From an uncultured Lachnospiraceae bacterium (GTDB lineage Bacteria; Bacillota; Clostridia; Lachnospirales; Lachnospiraceae): DNA of 59,287 bases. A model generated the notes under the pieces. The model was not told the DNA's origin. It was given only the letters and a program-made list of their open reading frames with translations, and ran no database searches. The position numbers and the translations under genes were made by a program. The stretch lies in assembly GCA_947626795.1 (NCBI GenBank), contig CANQTH010000007.1, positions 1-59,287 on the forward strand, read 5' to 3'. Position 1 is the stretch's first letter; each line of letters opens with the position of its first letter. Below, piece by piece: positions 25,720-34,299 of this stretch.

Positions 25720-27104
25720 CCCTGCTCCACCAGCTCCTGGCGGCTCAGCGACGTGCTTTCCTTGTTTTCCGGGTTCATCTGATCGACGCTGCTGCAGGAC
25801 GGCACATGAAACTTCCCGGTATTCGTATTGATGATATACGAGACGCCCGCATCCGCCTTAAGTTCCGCTTCGTCCGCCTGGCTCTGCCCTGCATCCGGTG
25901 CTTCCCTGGGCTGGACGTCCTGTCCCCCGGTCGGCTCGCCCGGCTTCCAGCTCTCACTCGGCGAGCAATTCCAGGAGATTTCCTTCCCGTCCGAGACGGC
26001 CACGATCGTCCCCTGCTCGTCGGTACGGTACAGCTTCGCCCCGATCTCCCGGAAATTGTTCAGCGCCCCGGCTCGCGGATGCCCGTAGCTGTTGTCCTCC
26101 CCGCAGCTTACCACGACGAATTCCGGCCGCACTTCTTCCAGGAACGCCAGGGTGTTCGCCGTGTCGCTCCCATGGTGGGACGCCTTCATCACGTCCGCCG
26201 ACAGATCCAGCCCTTCCGCTATCATGTCCGCTTCCGCTTCCTCTTCCGCGTCCCCGGTAAACAGGAAACGGCTCTCCCCGAACGTCACGACAATCCCGAT
26301 GGAGTAATTATTCCAGTTGTCGCCATAATCCTTTTCCACAGGCGCGACCACCGTAAATTCAGCCTCCCCAAGCGCATAGGTGTCGCCCGGGAACGGATGC
26401 GCGGCCTTTTTGCCCTGATCCTGGATCACGCGCAAAACATCCTGGTACGTCTTGGTGTCTTTCTCCAAATCCGGCAAAAACACCATTTCCCAGGGAAATT
26501 TATACAAAATGACGTCCATCCCGCCCACATGGTCGGAATCGGGATGCGTGCCAATGACGTACTCCAGCTCCGTTACGCCCTGGCTCCTCAGATAAGACTG
26601 AACTGCCGTCCCCTTGTCATTATCCCCGGCGTCAATGAGCATGGCGTGGCTGCCCTGGCGGATCAGCGTGGCGTCCCCCTGTCCCACGTCAATGTAGTGG
26701 ACTTCCAAAGTAGACGCGCCGCTTCCCGAATCTTCCGTGTCGCTTCCAGCTCCGGGCTTCGATCCGCTTCCCGGATCTTCTTCCGTCTCGCTTTCGGAAT
26801 CCCCTTCCGATCCGCTTCCGGAATCTCCAATCCCAGCTTCCGGCCCGCTTCCCGAATCTTCGTTCCCTGCTTTCGCCCCGCTTTCGGAATCTCCAATCCC
26901 AGCTTCCGGCCCGCTTCCCGGATCTTCGTTCTCACTTTCAATCCCGGCTATCGCGCCGTTTCCAGAATCCTCAATCTCGCTTTCAGCCCCGGCATTTCGG
27001 CCTGGATCGGCCTGCCGGGACGCGGAGCCGCATCCTGCTGCCAACAACACAAATGCCAGGCACAGCGCGGCCCATCTCTTTCTTTTTCCCATTCTCTTTC
27101 CCAT
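25689..27104 (-). CDS. ComEC/Rec2-like metallo-beta-lactamase lipoprotein
   Basis: About 471 aa. The N-terminus is a lipoprotein signal ending in the lipobox LAAGC. Residues ~30-130 are a low-complexity linker of 20-odd-residue units (EDSGSG, EAGIGDSESG). A metallo-beta-lactamase domain follows: VHYIDVGQGDATLI, THPDSDHVGGMD (the HxxxDH metal motif), FTGDAEEEAE and KASHHGSDTAN. This is the competence-type hydrolase module, without ComEC membrane domains. The C-terminal ~60 residues (INTNTGKFHVPSCSSV...DPCGRCRP) are an Ada-like zinc or DNA-backbone module seen in clostridial nucleases. Likely an exported nuclease or phosphodiesterase. The exact start is uncertain: ATG at 27104 or 27092. Confidence 0.87.
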   Translation of the reverse strand: MGKRMGKRKRWAALCLAFVLLAAGCGSASRQADPGRNAGAESEIEDSGNGAIAGIESENEDPGSGPEAGIGDSESGAKAGNEDSGSGPEAGIGDSGSGSEGDSESETEEDPGSGSKPGAGSDTEDSGSGASTLEVHYIDVGQGDATLIRQGSHAMLIDAGDNDKGTAVQSYLRSQGVTELEYVIGTHPDSDHVGGMDVILYKFPWEMVFLPDLEKDTKTYQDVLRVIQDQGKKAAHPFPGDTYALGEAEFTVVAPVEKDYGDNWNNYSIGIVVTFGESRFLFTGDAEEEAEADMIAEGLDLSADVMKASHHGSDTANTLAFLEEVRPEFVVVSCGEDNSYGHPRAGALNNFREIGAKLYRTDEQGTIVAVSDGKEISWNCSPSESWKPGEPTGGQDVQPREAPDAGQSQADEAELKADAGVSYIINTNTGKFHVPSCSSVDQMNPENKESTSLSRQELVEQGYDPCGRCRP

Positions 27105-27164
27105 CCATCCGGCGTTCCCGCCCAAATTTCCCGCGCCTTCGCCGTCCCCGGCCTTCCTGGCGCG

Positions 27165-28055
27165 TCAGAGGTTCAGATCCACGACGATCCCTTTGATCTC
27201 CTCTTCCAGCAGCTTTTGCTCCTCCAAGATCTCTTTCATGTTCTGCACGATCGCAGGCTGCTTATCCAGCAGGCTTTCCATGTCCGGCAATTCCGGCCCC
27301 TGCGCCCTCGCTCCCTGCGCTCTCTTTTGCTCAAGCTGCTCCTTCGCTTCCTGCTCCTGCTTCTTTCGCTCCGCCTGCGCTTCCTCCAGCTCTTCTTCCT
27401 TCTCCTGCTTTTTCTCCTGCGCCTCCCCGGCTTTTTCCACGGCCTCGTCGAGCTTCTCGTCCACATGGTCTGTCGCCTCTTTCAGCAGCATCCCGACGAC
27501 TTCCTTGCTTGCGGCTTCCAGCTCCTTCTCCTTCGCGTCCTCCGCGTCGCCCATGTCGTAAAGCTTCCCTAAAACCGCCTGCTTCATGGAGCGGATCGCC
27601 TTGGTCGAGCCTGTAACGGCTGCCTGCGCGTTCTGCAGCTCCTCCCTCCAATGGCTCTCGCGGTCGGCCAAATCCTTCGCCATCTCCTTGTATGTCTCGT
27701 CCGACTGATCCGGATACGCTTCCTTGAGCTGCTCTTTTTGCTCCGCGATTGCCTGCAGCTCCTTCGAGGCCGCCTGCGCGTCCTCTTTCCCGCTCGCGAT
27801 CCACTCCCGGCATTCCTCCATCATCTCGTCCACGGCAGAATCCGATGCGAACTGCTTCTTAATAAAATCCATCGCGTCCCGCTGTGCCTTTTTCTTTTTC
27901 TCCTCAATGGGATCCTTCGGCAGGTTCAGCTCCGACGCCTTTATGCTCTTCCCGTCCTTCTTTCTCTGTTTTTCTTCCCCTTCCGCGCTTTGGGCCCGGC
28001 TCTGCCCGTAATTGGCGCCGACTCCCAGCTCCTGCTCCGCCGCGTTGATCTTCAT
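27165..28055 (-). CDS. Coiled-coil protein of unknown function
   Basis: 296 aa from the ATG at 28055 with AAGGAGG upstream. There is no signal peptide or membrane segment. The N-terminal ~65 residues are polar and probably disordered (GVGANYGQSRAQSAEGEEKQ). Residues ~75-296 are almost wholly charged helix, with a long Glu/Lys/Gln coiled coil at about 210-260 (EKKQEKEEELEEAQAERKKQ) ending in hydrophobic GIVVDLNL. Opening with MKINAAEQELGV, it recalls small helper proteins encoded near secretion or flagellar genes, but I recognise no family. It sits 50 bases after the CdaR-type regulator. Confidence 0.65.
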   Translation of the reverse strand: MKINAAEQELGVGANYGQSRAQSAEGEEKQRKKDGKSIKASELNLPKDPIEEKKKKAQRDAMDFIKKQFASDSAVDEMMEECREWIASGKEDAQAASKELQAIAEQKEQLKEAYPDQSDETYKEMAKDLADRESHWREELQNAQAAVTGSTKAIRSMKQAVLGKLYDMGDAEDAKEKELEAASKEVVGMLLKEATDHVDEKLDEAVEKAGEAQEKKQEKEEELEEAQAERKKQEQEAKEQLEQKRAQGARAQGPELPDMESLLDKQPAIVQNMKEILEEQKLLEEEIKGIVVDLNL

Positions 28056-28105
28056 GGCCGTCTTCCTCCTTCTTTCCCGCCCGCAGGCGTTCTTTCCCTT
28101 ATCCT

Positions 28106-29188
28106 TTATATCGGCTTTTCCTGCGGTTTTCTTATAGGGGCCTTCTGGCGTTCCAGGTGGGCGATCACCATCCACGCGATCTGAAAGAGCATCGCGTCCT
28201 CAAATTTCCGGATATCCAGCCCCAGCTCCCGCTCGATCCGCTCTAAGCGGTACACCAGCGTATTCCGATGGACGTAGAGCTGCCGCGCCGTCTCTGAGAT
28301 ATTCAAGTTATTCGCGAAAAACGTCCGGATGGTGACGGCCGTCTCCTCGTCAAAGCGTTCCGGCACGTTCTCCCCAAACACTTCTCTTAAAAATATCTCG
28401 CAAAGGCCGGCCGGACCCAATTCCCCATAAGAGACTGCGCTGCGCCCCGCGTAAAAGACGCCGCCCACTTCCAGGGCCGTCCGTGCCTCCTCGTAGGAAC
28501 GCGAAAGCTCCCGCAGGGATTTTGCGCGGCCGCCATAGCCCACGCGCGCGTTCACCAGCGCCTCCGCCCGCAGCGTGTCCACGATCATTTCCGCAAGCTC
28601 CGCCAATTCCCGCCCGTCCTTCATCCGGCCGACGTCCTTGGCCAGGGCCGCCGTCGTCCCGTCCAGCTCCGTCACGAGATCCCGGCTGTCCGCGGCAAAC
28701 ATCATCCGCACCGTCTCCATCGCGATCTCATCCAATCCCCCGGCCGCCTCGATCACGAACACCACGCGCTGCGCGTTCCCGATGTGCAGCCGTTTCGCCC
28801 GGCAGAGCAGATCCGCCTCCGGCAGGCTGCCCAACAGCGCGTCCCGCAAAAAGGCGCCCTCATCGAGCCGCTCCCGACACGCGCCCGCCACGCCGCGGAT
28901 CTGGCAGGCCGCCATCCGCCCGGCCAGATAGGCCTCCGCGCCGTCCGCCTGCGCCAGCAGGACATATTCCAGCTCCCCGTCCAGAAAGATCTTAAAAAAA
29001 TGGCAGCCCAGCATCTTCTGGCTCTCCGCCATGGAGCCGATAAATTGCAAGACCGCCTCCCGGATCTCCTCTCCCGGCGTGAAGACGGCGGCCAAAAGCT
29101 CTCCCCTGCCATTGCAGATCCCCATGCCGACCCCGGAAATCTCCTCAATCTCTTCCAGCATCTCCTGTAATTTCCAATCTGACAACAT
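28106..29188 (-). CDS. CdaR/PucR-family transcriptional regulator
   Basis: 360 aa from the ATG at 29188 (AGGGGAAGAG upstream); the longer frame runs back into the tandem repeat and is not used. The N-terminal ~120 residues resemble the sugar-diacid-recognition sensor (GVGMGICNGRGELLAAVFTP). A degenerate middle domain follows. The C-terminal ~60 residues are the PucR/CdaR helix-turn-helix: FFANNLNISETARQLYVHRN then TLVYRLERIERELGLDIR. Relatives regulate carbohydrate or diacid uptake. It lies directly downstream of a sugar-type ABC ATPase and may control or be controlled with it. Confidence 0.87.
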   Translation of the reverse strand: MLSDWKLQEMLEEIEEISGVGMGICNGRGELLAAVFTPGEEIREAVLQFIGSMAESQKMLGCHFFKIFLDGELEYVLLAQADGAEAYLAGRMAACQIRGVAGACRERLDEGAFLRDALLGSLPEADLLCRAKRLHIGNAQRVVFVIEAAGGLDEIAMETVRMMFAADSRDLVTELDGTTAALAKDVGRMKDGRELAELAEMIVDTLRAEALVNARVGYGGRAKSLRELSRSYEEARTALEVGGVFYAGRSAVSYGELGPAGLCEIFLREVFGENVPERFDEETAVTIRTFFANNLNISETARQLYVHRNTLVYRLERIERELGLDIRKFEDAMLFQIAWMVIAHLERQKAPIRKPQEKPI

Positions 29189-29237
29189 ATCTCTTCCCCT
29201 GTCGCAGCCTTCCCGCTGCCTTCGCCAAACGCCCGTG

Positions 29238-29423
29238 CGCCTATCAGCGGGCGACCGCCAACCCTGTCTCCTTGTCAAAAACATGGATCTTCCCGACTTC
29301 CAATGCCAGGCGGATGGAATCCCCCGTGCGCGCCTATCAGTGGGCGACTGCCAACCCTGTCTCCTTGTCAAAAATGTGGATCTTCCCGACTTCCAATGCC
29401 AGGCGGACGGAATCCCCCGTGCG
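29238..29423 (-). repeat. 93-bp direct repeat of the 3' end of the ABC ATPase gene
   Basis: The final 31 codons of the ATPase gene (29337-29423) are present a second time directly downstream (about 29244-29330), including the stop codon. A few substitutions separate the copies, e.g. CATGTTTTT against CACATTTTT. The period is a multiple of three, but the first copy already ends in TGA, so the second is not translated. Confidence 0.9.
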
Positions 29424-30449
29424 CGCGGATGTGGAAGCGTCCACCTTCGCCGTCATGCCCGTGCCGCCGACTGTGTAATACAGCAGCGCTTCCGAGCCGA
29501 GCAGCTCATACCCGGTCACTTTCGCGCAAAAAACGCCCTCTTTATGCTCTTCTAAAGCCCCTGGGGCGTCGTCAACGTCTTCCGGCCGGACGCCAAGCAC
29601 GACCGTCTTGCCCCCGTATCCGCCCGCGATGAGCTTCTCGCCTTTCTCCGGCGGCAATGCGATCGTGTTCTCCGCAAACTTCAAGAAAACCCTGCCGCCC
29701 TCCACGACGCACGACGCATCCAGGAAATTCATCTGCGGAGAGCCGATAAACCCGGCCACGAACAGATTGTCCGGCTCGCGGTAGAGCTTCTGCGGGGAAT
29801 CCACCTGCTGGATCACGCCGTCCTTTAGCACGACGATCCGCGTCCCCAGCGTCATGGCCTCCACCTGGTCGTGCGTCACATAGATGATAGTCGCCCCCAG
29901 CCTCTGATGCAAAGAAGCGATCTCGGAACGCATCTGCACGCGCAGCTTCGCGTCCAGGTTGGAGAGCGGCTCGTCCATCAAAAACACCTTCGGCTCGCGG
30001 ACGATCGCCTGACCCATCGCCACGCGCTGCCGCTGCCCGCCGGAAAGGGCCTTCGGCTTGCGGTCCAGCAGATCCTCAATCCCTAAGATCTTCGCGGCCT
30101 CTTCCACCTTTTTTTTGATCTCCGCCTTCGGGACTTTCCGCAGCTTCAGCCCGAACGCCATGTTGTCAAATACCGTCATATGCGGATACAGCGCGTAATT
30201 CTGGAATACCATCGCGATATCCCTGTCCTTCGGCTCCACATCGTTCACGACTTTTCCGTCGATCGCAAGCTCCCCGGACGTGATCTCCTCCAAACCCGCG
30301 ATCATGCGCAAGGTCGTGGATTTCCCGCATCCGGACGGCCCGACGAAAATGATAAACTCCTGATCCTCGATCTCAAGGCTGAAATCCTTCACCGCCTCAA
30401 ACCCGTTCGGGTACTTCTTGCAAATGTTCCTCAAAGATAAACTCGCCAT
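29337..30449 (-). CDS. Sugar ABC transporter ATP-binding protein, UgpC/MsmK type
   Basis: 370 aa. The nucleotide-binding domain has Walker A GPSGCGKST, Q-loop FQNYALYPHMTV, signature LSGGQRQRVAMGQAIV, Walker B VFLMDEPLSNLD and the switch His in YVTHDQ. The C-terminal TOBE/OB region (about 240-370: FIGSPQMNFLDA, VLGVRPEDV) is that of MalK/MsmK/UgpC. These ATPases can be shared by several sugar importers and are often encoded away from the permeases, as here, where no permease or binding protein is present. AAGGATGGGAAG serves as ribosome site. The gene's tail is duplicated downstream. Confidence 0.95.
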   Translation of the reverse strand: MASLSLRNICKKYPNGFEAVKDFSLEIEDQEFIIFVGPSGCGKSTTLRMIAGLEEITSGELAIDGKVVNDVEPKDRDIAMVFQNYALYPHMTVFDNMAFGLKLRKVPKAEIKKKVEEAAKILGIEDLLDRKPKALSGGQRQRVAMGQAIVREPKVFLMDEPLSNLDAKLRVQMRSEIASLHQRLGATIIYVTHDQVEAMTLGTRIVVLKDGVIQQVDSPQKLYREPDNLFVAGFIGSPQMNFLDASCVVEGGRVFLKFAENTIALPPEKGEKLIAGGYGGKTVVLGVRPEDVDDAPGALEEHKEGVFCAKVTGYELLGSEALLYYTVGGTGMTAKVDASTSARTGDSVRLALEVGKIHIFDKETGLAVAH

Positions 30450-30484
30450 CTTCCCATCCTTCCCGCGATCTTGCTCCCGCGTCT

Positions 30485-30620
30485 TTCCGGCACGCTATGC
30501 CTTTCTTTCCGGCGCTTTCGCCTTTTCGCCCGGAGCGCGCTATGCCTTTCTTTCCAGCTCTCTCGTCTTTTCACCCGGCTCGCGCCATGCCTTTCTTTTC
30601 ATTTCTTTATCTTATCAAAT
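30485..30620. repeat. 45-bp tandem repeat, three units, upstream of the ABC ATPase
   Basis: Units built on CTATGCCTTTCTTTCC begin near 30495, 30540 and 30585, exactly 45 bp apart, with point differences. They fill part of the 315-base gap between dut and the ATPase gene; the rest (30621-30764) contains short dyads (CGTCA-ATA-TGACG) but no clear promoter. On the minus strand the array would lie in the leader of the ATPase mRNA. Confidence 0.8.
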
Positions 30621-30764
30621 TTTCCGCGCGGTTCCTACCCGCCGGATGCACAAAAAAAATGCCGTTTCCCGTGCGATCTGACGGAAAACGACGCAATTTT
30701 TCCGTTTTTTCGTCATATTGACGGATTTTCCCTTATTCTTTGTGCAGGATGCCGAATCCCGCAT

Positions 30765-31199
30765 TCACGAGATCCCCGTGCTTCCAAAGCCCCCTCGGTT
30801 CTCATTCCCCAAAGAGTCCGTCTCCTCAAACACGACCGCGGGCTGGTTCGCCACGATCCGGAACTGGCAGATCCTGTCATTCTTATGGATCACCGTGTCC
30901 CGCGTGGCATAGGCCGGCATCCGCCACATATCCTCGTCCCCGCAATAGCTCCCGTCAATAATGCCGCAGCTATTCGTCTGCAGGATGCCGTAAGTCTTAA
31001 ACGTCGAGCTGCGCGGGACGACATGCGCCTCATACCCCGGCGGCAGCTCCATCGCCACCCCCAGGGGGATCAGCTTAAATTCGCCCGCCTTCAGCTCTAC
31101 CGTCTCGCTCGCCCGCAGGTCGATCCAGTCGGACTTCCCGTCTATGTACGCGAGCCTGTCGATCTCCTGTGAAAAATATTTGATCCTGATCTTTTCCAT
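30765..31199 (-). CDS. dut: dUTP diphosphatase family protein
   Basis: 144 aa. The trimeric dUTPase motifs are recognisable: an early [23 protein letters not shown] (motif II, PRSS), [17 protein letters not shown] (motif III, GxIDxxYxG), ICQFRIV (motif IV) and the C-terminal NRGGFGSTG (motif V). It hydrolyses dUTP to dUMP, keeping uracil out of DNA and feeding dTMP synthesis. The insertion [19 protein letters not shown] after motif III is longer than in E. coli Dut and resembles clostridial forms. It lies 26 bases after the transglycosylase gene. Confidence 0.9.
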   Translation of the reverse strand: MEKIRIKYFSQEIDRLAYIDGKSDWIDLRASETVELKAGEFKLIPLGVAMELPPGYEAHVVPRSSTFKTYGILQTNSCGIIDGSYCGDEDMWRMPAYATRDTVIHKNDRICQFRIVANQPAVVFEETDSLGNENRGGFGSTGIS

Positions 31200-31225
31200 C
31201 TTCCATGCCCCAAATATCGCGCCTC

Positions 31226-32017
31226 TTACAACAGGTTGATGACCGCCGGGCTGTACTTGATGTCCCGGTAGGCCTGGTAAGGCTCCGAATCTTCCTTCTG
31301 CTGCTCCTCTTCCTTTTCCTGCTGCTCCTGCTGCGCTTCCTGGATCTTCGTATAGATGTCGATAAAATGCAGATATTCCTCATAGGAGAAAAGCTGGTCC
31401 AGAATCCCCTGGTAATAATTGTCCCGCGCTTCCTGCACGGAGGCCGCCACCATGCTCGCGCCCGGCTGGGCGTTCCCGTCCGTTGCGTCCCCGCCTTTTG
31501 CGCCGCCGCTTACCGCATAAGACGCGTTCGGGACTTCCACGCCCTGATCCAAAAATCCCAAGATCTTCGCGACGTAATTCTGCGTCTCCTTAAACGGCGG
31601 GATGCCGCCGTATTTCGCCACATTGCCGCTCCCCGCATTGTAAGCGGCAAGCGCGAGCGACACGTTCCCTTCATATTTTTCCAGCATCTGGCTAATGTAC
31701 TTCGTCCCGCCCATGATATTCTGGTACGGGTCGTAAGCGTCCGTAACGCCCAGCTCCCGCGCGGTCGCGGGCATTAGCTGCATGACGCCCTGCGCGCCCG
31801 CCCCGGAAGTCGCGTTGGGGTCGAAATCGGATTCCGCCTTCGCGATCGCCTTGATCAGGTCCTTCGGCACATGATATGTACGAGACGCCTCCTCAAAGAT
31901 CTCCTCTAAGGACGCCGTCGCCGGCATATAGGAAGCGAAATCTTCCCCCTGCCCCACGGAAGCGGCTCCCGCCTGCGCGCCCGCGCCGCCTGTCCCCTGA
32001 ATTGCATTTACCTTCAT
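31226..32017 (-). CDS. Lytic transglycosylase (SLT domain) without signal peptide
   Basis: 263 aa with AAAGGAG upstream. Residues ~38-155 are a Slt70-type domain: [15 protein letters not shown] (catalytic Glu), [22 protein letters not shown] and [18 protein letters not shown]. It cleaves glycan strands to 1,6-anhydro ends. The N-terminus ([17 protein letters not shown]) is not a Sec signal, which suggests export by another route, as for flagellar or type-III-associated muramidases, or a cytoplasmic false positive. The C-terminus is a Gln/Glu-rich coiled coil (~225-250). No flagellar genes are in the window. Confidence 0.88.
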   Translation of the reverse strand: MKVNAIQGTGGAGAQAGAASVGQGEDFASYMPATASLEEIFEEASRTYHVPKDLIKAIAKAESDFDPNATSGAGAQGVMQLMPATARELGVTDAYDPYQNIMGGTKYISQMLEKYEGNVSLALAAYNAGSGNVAKYGGIPPFKETQNYVAKILGFLDQGVEVPNASYAVSGGAKGGDATDGNAQPGASMVAASVQEARDNYYQGILDQLFSYEEYLHFIDIYTKIQEAQQEQQEKEEEQQKEDSEPYQAYRDIKYSPAVINLL

Positions 32018-32090
32018 GAATGATCAGCTCCTTTTTGTGCATTCCCGCCAACAACATCCCCGCAAGCCGCCCGAAAGCGGCTCCGCTTAG

Positions 32091-32290
32091 CCGCGCATTT
32101 CCCCGCGTCAGGCCCCGAAACGCCCTGCGCTCGGCAGCCGCGCATTTTCCCGCGTCAGGCCCCAAACGCCCTGCGCTCGGCAGCCGCGCATTTCCCCGCG
32201 TCAGGCCCCAAACGCCCTGCGCTCGGCATCTGCGCATTTCCCCGCGTCAGGCCCCGAAACGCCCTGCGCTCGGCATCTGCGCATTTTTTC
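32091..32290. repeat. 46-47-bp tandem repeat, four units, between two genes
   Basis: The unit GCGCATTTCCCCGCGTCAGG (first 20 bases) begins near 32093, 32140, 32186 and 32232, with a partial fifth at 32279 touching the stop of the S1-domain gene (32294). Copies differ by a few bases (GGCAGCC or GGCATCT ends). It fills nearly the whole gap to the transglycosylase gene. Confidence 0.85.
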
Positions 32291-32293
32291 GCG

Positions 32294-33196
32294 TTAAAGC
32301 TTTATCTTCGCCAACAAGTCGCCCAGGCTCGTGGACGCGTTCTCATGGGACACATATTCTTCCACACGTTCCGGCCTGTCCACGTCCGCCATCTCTTCTT
32401 CCAAAGCCTTCATGCTCAGGCTCACCTTGTTATTATTCGTATTCAGCACTTTCACTTTTACCTTCTGCCCTACTTTAAGGACTTCGGACGGAGTCCCGAT
32501 CCGCCTGCGGGAAATCTGGGAAATATGGACCAGCCCGCTCACCCCGTCTCCCAGATCCACAAAAGCCCCGTACGGCATCAGGGATTCCACCGTGCCTTCC
32601 ATAACGCTGCCCGGCGCCATCATGGCGATCTTGCGGTCGCGCTCTTCCTGCTGTTTCTCACGCAGGATCACCTTCGCGGAAAGCACTAATTTTTTCTTGG
32701 ACTCGTCTACGGTGATCACCCGCACTTCCACTTCCCGGCCAAGCCACTCTTCGGTCGCCTCCACATAGGAAAGCGACAACTGGGAAGCCGGGATGAACCC
32801 CCGGACACCCTCCACATAAGCGACGACGCCGCTTGGGACGATCCCGGCTATCTTCACCGAAAGGGCCGTCCCCTCTTCCAGATATGTATGCAGCTTTCCC
32901 CAGGCAAGCACGTCGTCCGCCGCCTTCCTGGACAAGAGGATATTGCCCTCCCCGTCGTCCGTCTTCACGACCGTGGCCTCGATCACGTCGCCCGGATGCA
33001 CTTCCTCCATCACCTGGAAATTCGGATCGTTGCTCAAGTCCGCCGCTTTGATGATCCCCTGCGCGTAATACTTCAAGTCCAGCGTCACTTCCTCCTCTTC
33101 CACGGCGATGACCGTCCCGGAAATGATATCGCCCTCGTTGATCTTCCGGAAAGACGCCTCCAGCTCATTCTTGTAATCTTCCATTGACTCTCCCAT
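32294..33196 (-). CDS. S1 RNA-binding-domain protein (RpsA-like)
   Basis: 300 aa from the ATG at 33196 (AAAAGGAG upstream); the open frame extends back through a tRNA gene and must be cut here. Three S1 OB-folds can be traced: about 18-95 (GDIISGTVIAVEEEEVTLDL), 105-175 (GTALSVKIAGIVPSGVVAYV), and 195-270 (GSVMEGTVESLMPYGAFVDL, SGLVHISQISRRRI). The protein is shorter than E. coli S1 and corresponds to the S1-like proteins of Firmicutes that may assist translation or RNA turnover. It ends in an acidic tail. Confidence 0.9.
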   Translation of the reverse strand: MGESMEDYKNELEASFRKINEGDIISGTVIAVEEEEVTLDLKYYAQGIIKAADLSNDPNFQVMEEVHPGDVIEATVVKTDDGEGNILLSRKAADDVLAWGKLHTYLEEGTALSVKIAGIVPSGVVAYVEGVRGFIPASQLSLSYVEATEEWLGREVEVRVITVDESKKKLVLSAKVILREKQQEERDRKIAMMAPGSVMEGTVESLMPYGAFVDLGDGVSGLVHISQISRRRIGTPSEVLKVGQKVKVKVLNTNNNKVSLSMKALEEEMADVDRPERVEEYVSHENASTSLGDLLAKIKL

Positions 33197-33322
33197 AAAT
33201 GACACTCCTTTTCCACATATAATAATTATTTCTATTTTACCAGAAAGCGCGGCAAAATACCAGAAAAATTTAAAAAACCTCACGTATATGAACCTCACGT
33301 ATAAAAACGAAGCCCCATACGG
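33197..33322 (-). promoter_or_regulatory. Promoter region of the S1-domain gene
   Basis: The minus strand has an extended -10, TGGTAAAAT (TAAAAT at 33234-33239), in an AT-rich stretch about 40 bases before the ATG; no good -35 is visible. Just upstream, CTCACGTATA occurs twice 15 bp apart (about 33281-33304). Confidence 0.4.
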
Positions 33323-33362
33323 AAAAAACCCTGGACAGCCTTCCGAAAAGGCTTCCAAGGTT
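33323..33362 (-). terminator. Terminator of tRNA-Glu
   Basis: Minus strand CCTTGGA-AGCCTT, loop TTCGG, AAGGCT-G-TCCAGGG, then TTTTTT. The interrupted stem begins a few bases after the tRNA 3' end. Confidence 0.75.
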
Positions 33363-33369
33363 CCAAAAA

Positions 33370-33441
33370 CAGCTCGTAGGGGAATCGAACCCCTGTTTCC
33401 GCCGTGAGAGGGCGGCGTCTTAACCGCTTGACCAACGAGCC
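33370..33441 (-). tRNA. tRNA-Glu (anticodon CTC)
   Basis: 72 bases read on the minus strand. The acceptor stem is GGCTCGT with ACGAGCT (first pair G.T), discriminator G. The D arm follows GGTCAAGCGGTTAAGAC. The anticodon stem is CCGCC/GGCGG with the loop CTCTCAC, giving CTC. The T arm is AGGGG-TTCGATT-CCCCT. The CCA end is not encoded. CTC-Glu is usually a second isoacceptor for GAG, in line with a GC-rich genome. Confidence 0.95.
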
Positions 33442-33547
33442 GCATTGTAAATTGATATCTTCTATCGTTTCAAAACTCAACAACAGCTATTATACACGCT
33501 CCGTTCCAGAAAGTCAAGAACTTTTTTCGGGAATCTTACGGAAATTT

Positions 33548-33618
33548 GTAACTGTTCAGCCTTCGGCCTCCCAGTTACGGAATCCGGCTCATTGAAAGTT
33601 TGCCTTCGGCTTCCCTAT
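33548..33618. repeat. Dispersed palindromic element, partial copy
   Basis: GTAACTGTTCAGCCTTCGGC, then CCAGTTACGGAATCCGGCTC and TTTGCCTTCGGC, the same series as the left part of the copy at 47620-47758. It lies in the 250-base gap between tRNA-Glu and rplT, which otherwise shows no gene. Confidence 0.75.
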
Positions 33619-33692
33619 CGCAGCGCAAAAGACGCGCCCGCCGCGCCAGGACGGCAACGGCAGGCGTTCCGCGCAAGCCCGTTTTCAGGCTG

Positions 33693-34049
33693 TTATGCGA
33701 CCTTGCTCTTCGCCAGCTCCGCCAGCGTCGCGAACCCTTCGCTGTCGTTCACCGCCATGTCGGCCAGCATCTTGCGGTTCACTTCCACGCCCGCCAGCTT
33801 CAGCCCGTACATGAACTGGCTGTAAGAGATCCCGTTCATCCTCGCGGCCGCGTTGATCCGCGCGATCCACAAGCGGCGGAACTGCCGTTTTCTCTCTTTC
33901 CTGCCCGCATAAGAGCTTGCCAGCGCGCGCATGACCGCCTGTTTCGCAATCCTGTACTGCTTCGAGCGCGCGCCCCTGTAACCCTTCGCCAGCTTCAATA
34001 CTCTTTTATGCTTTTTCTTAGCGTTCATACCGCCTTTAATCCTTGCCAT
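33693..34049 (-). CDS. rplT: 50S ribosomal protein L20
   Basis: 118 aa, normal. The text [20 protein letters not shown] and [20 protein letters not shown] is diagnostic. L20 is needed early in 50S assembly and, in many Firmicutes, represses its own infC-rpmI-rplT operon by binding the leader RNA. AGGAGG precedes the ATG; it is the third gene of that operon here, 25 bases after rpmI. Confidence 0.99.
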   Translation of the reverse strand: MARIKGGMNAKKKHKRVLKLAKGYRGARSKQYRIAKQAVMRALASSYAGRKERKRQFRRLWIARINAAARMNGISYSQFMYGLKLAGVEVNRKMLADMAVNDSEGFATLAELAKSKVA

Positions 34050-34074
34050 GATCTATTCCTCCTTCTCTTACTTC

Positions 34075-34272
34075 TTACAGATACGGTAAAATCTTCTTCA
34101 TATTCTTGACGTTGGTCTTGTCCGTGATCGCCGGCTTCCGAAGATTCCTCTTCCTCTTCGTCGTCTTCTTTGTCAGGATATGGCTCTTGTAAGCTTTATT
34201 CCTCCTTAGCTTTCCCGTCCCTGTCTTCCTAAAACGCTTTGCTGCGGCTCTGCTTGTTTTCATTTTTGGCAT
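34075..34272 (-). CDS. rpmI: 50S ribosomal protein L35
   Basis: 65 aa, highly basic, with the typical [20 protein letters not shown] opening and [16 protein letters not shown] core. It lies between infC and rplT, as in most bacteria, with AGGAGGAACAGGAAA before the ATG. Confidence 0.99.
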   Translation of the reverse strand: MPKMKTSRAAAKRFRKTGTGKLRRNKAYKSHILTKKTTKRKRNLRKPAITDKTNVKNMKKILPYL

Positions 34273-34299
34273 TTTCCTGTTCCTCCTTAAACTCAGATC

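Noticed and set aside
25587-27572. 661-codon open frame on the plus strand across the lipoprotein and coiled-coil genes
   Set aside because: Shadow of two convincing minus-strand genes with signal peptide, motifs and ribosome sites; the plus-strand text is repetitive and unrecognisable.
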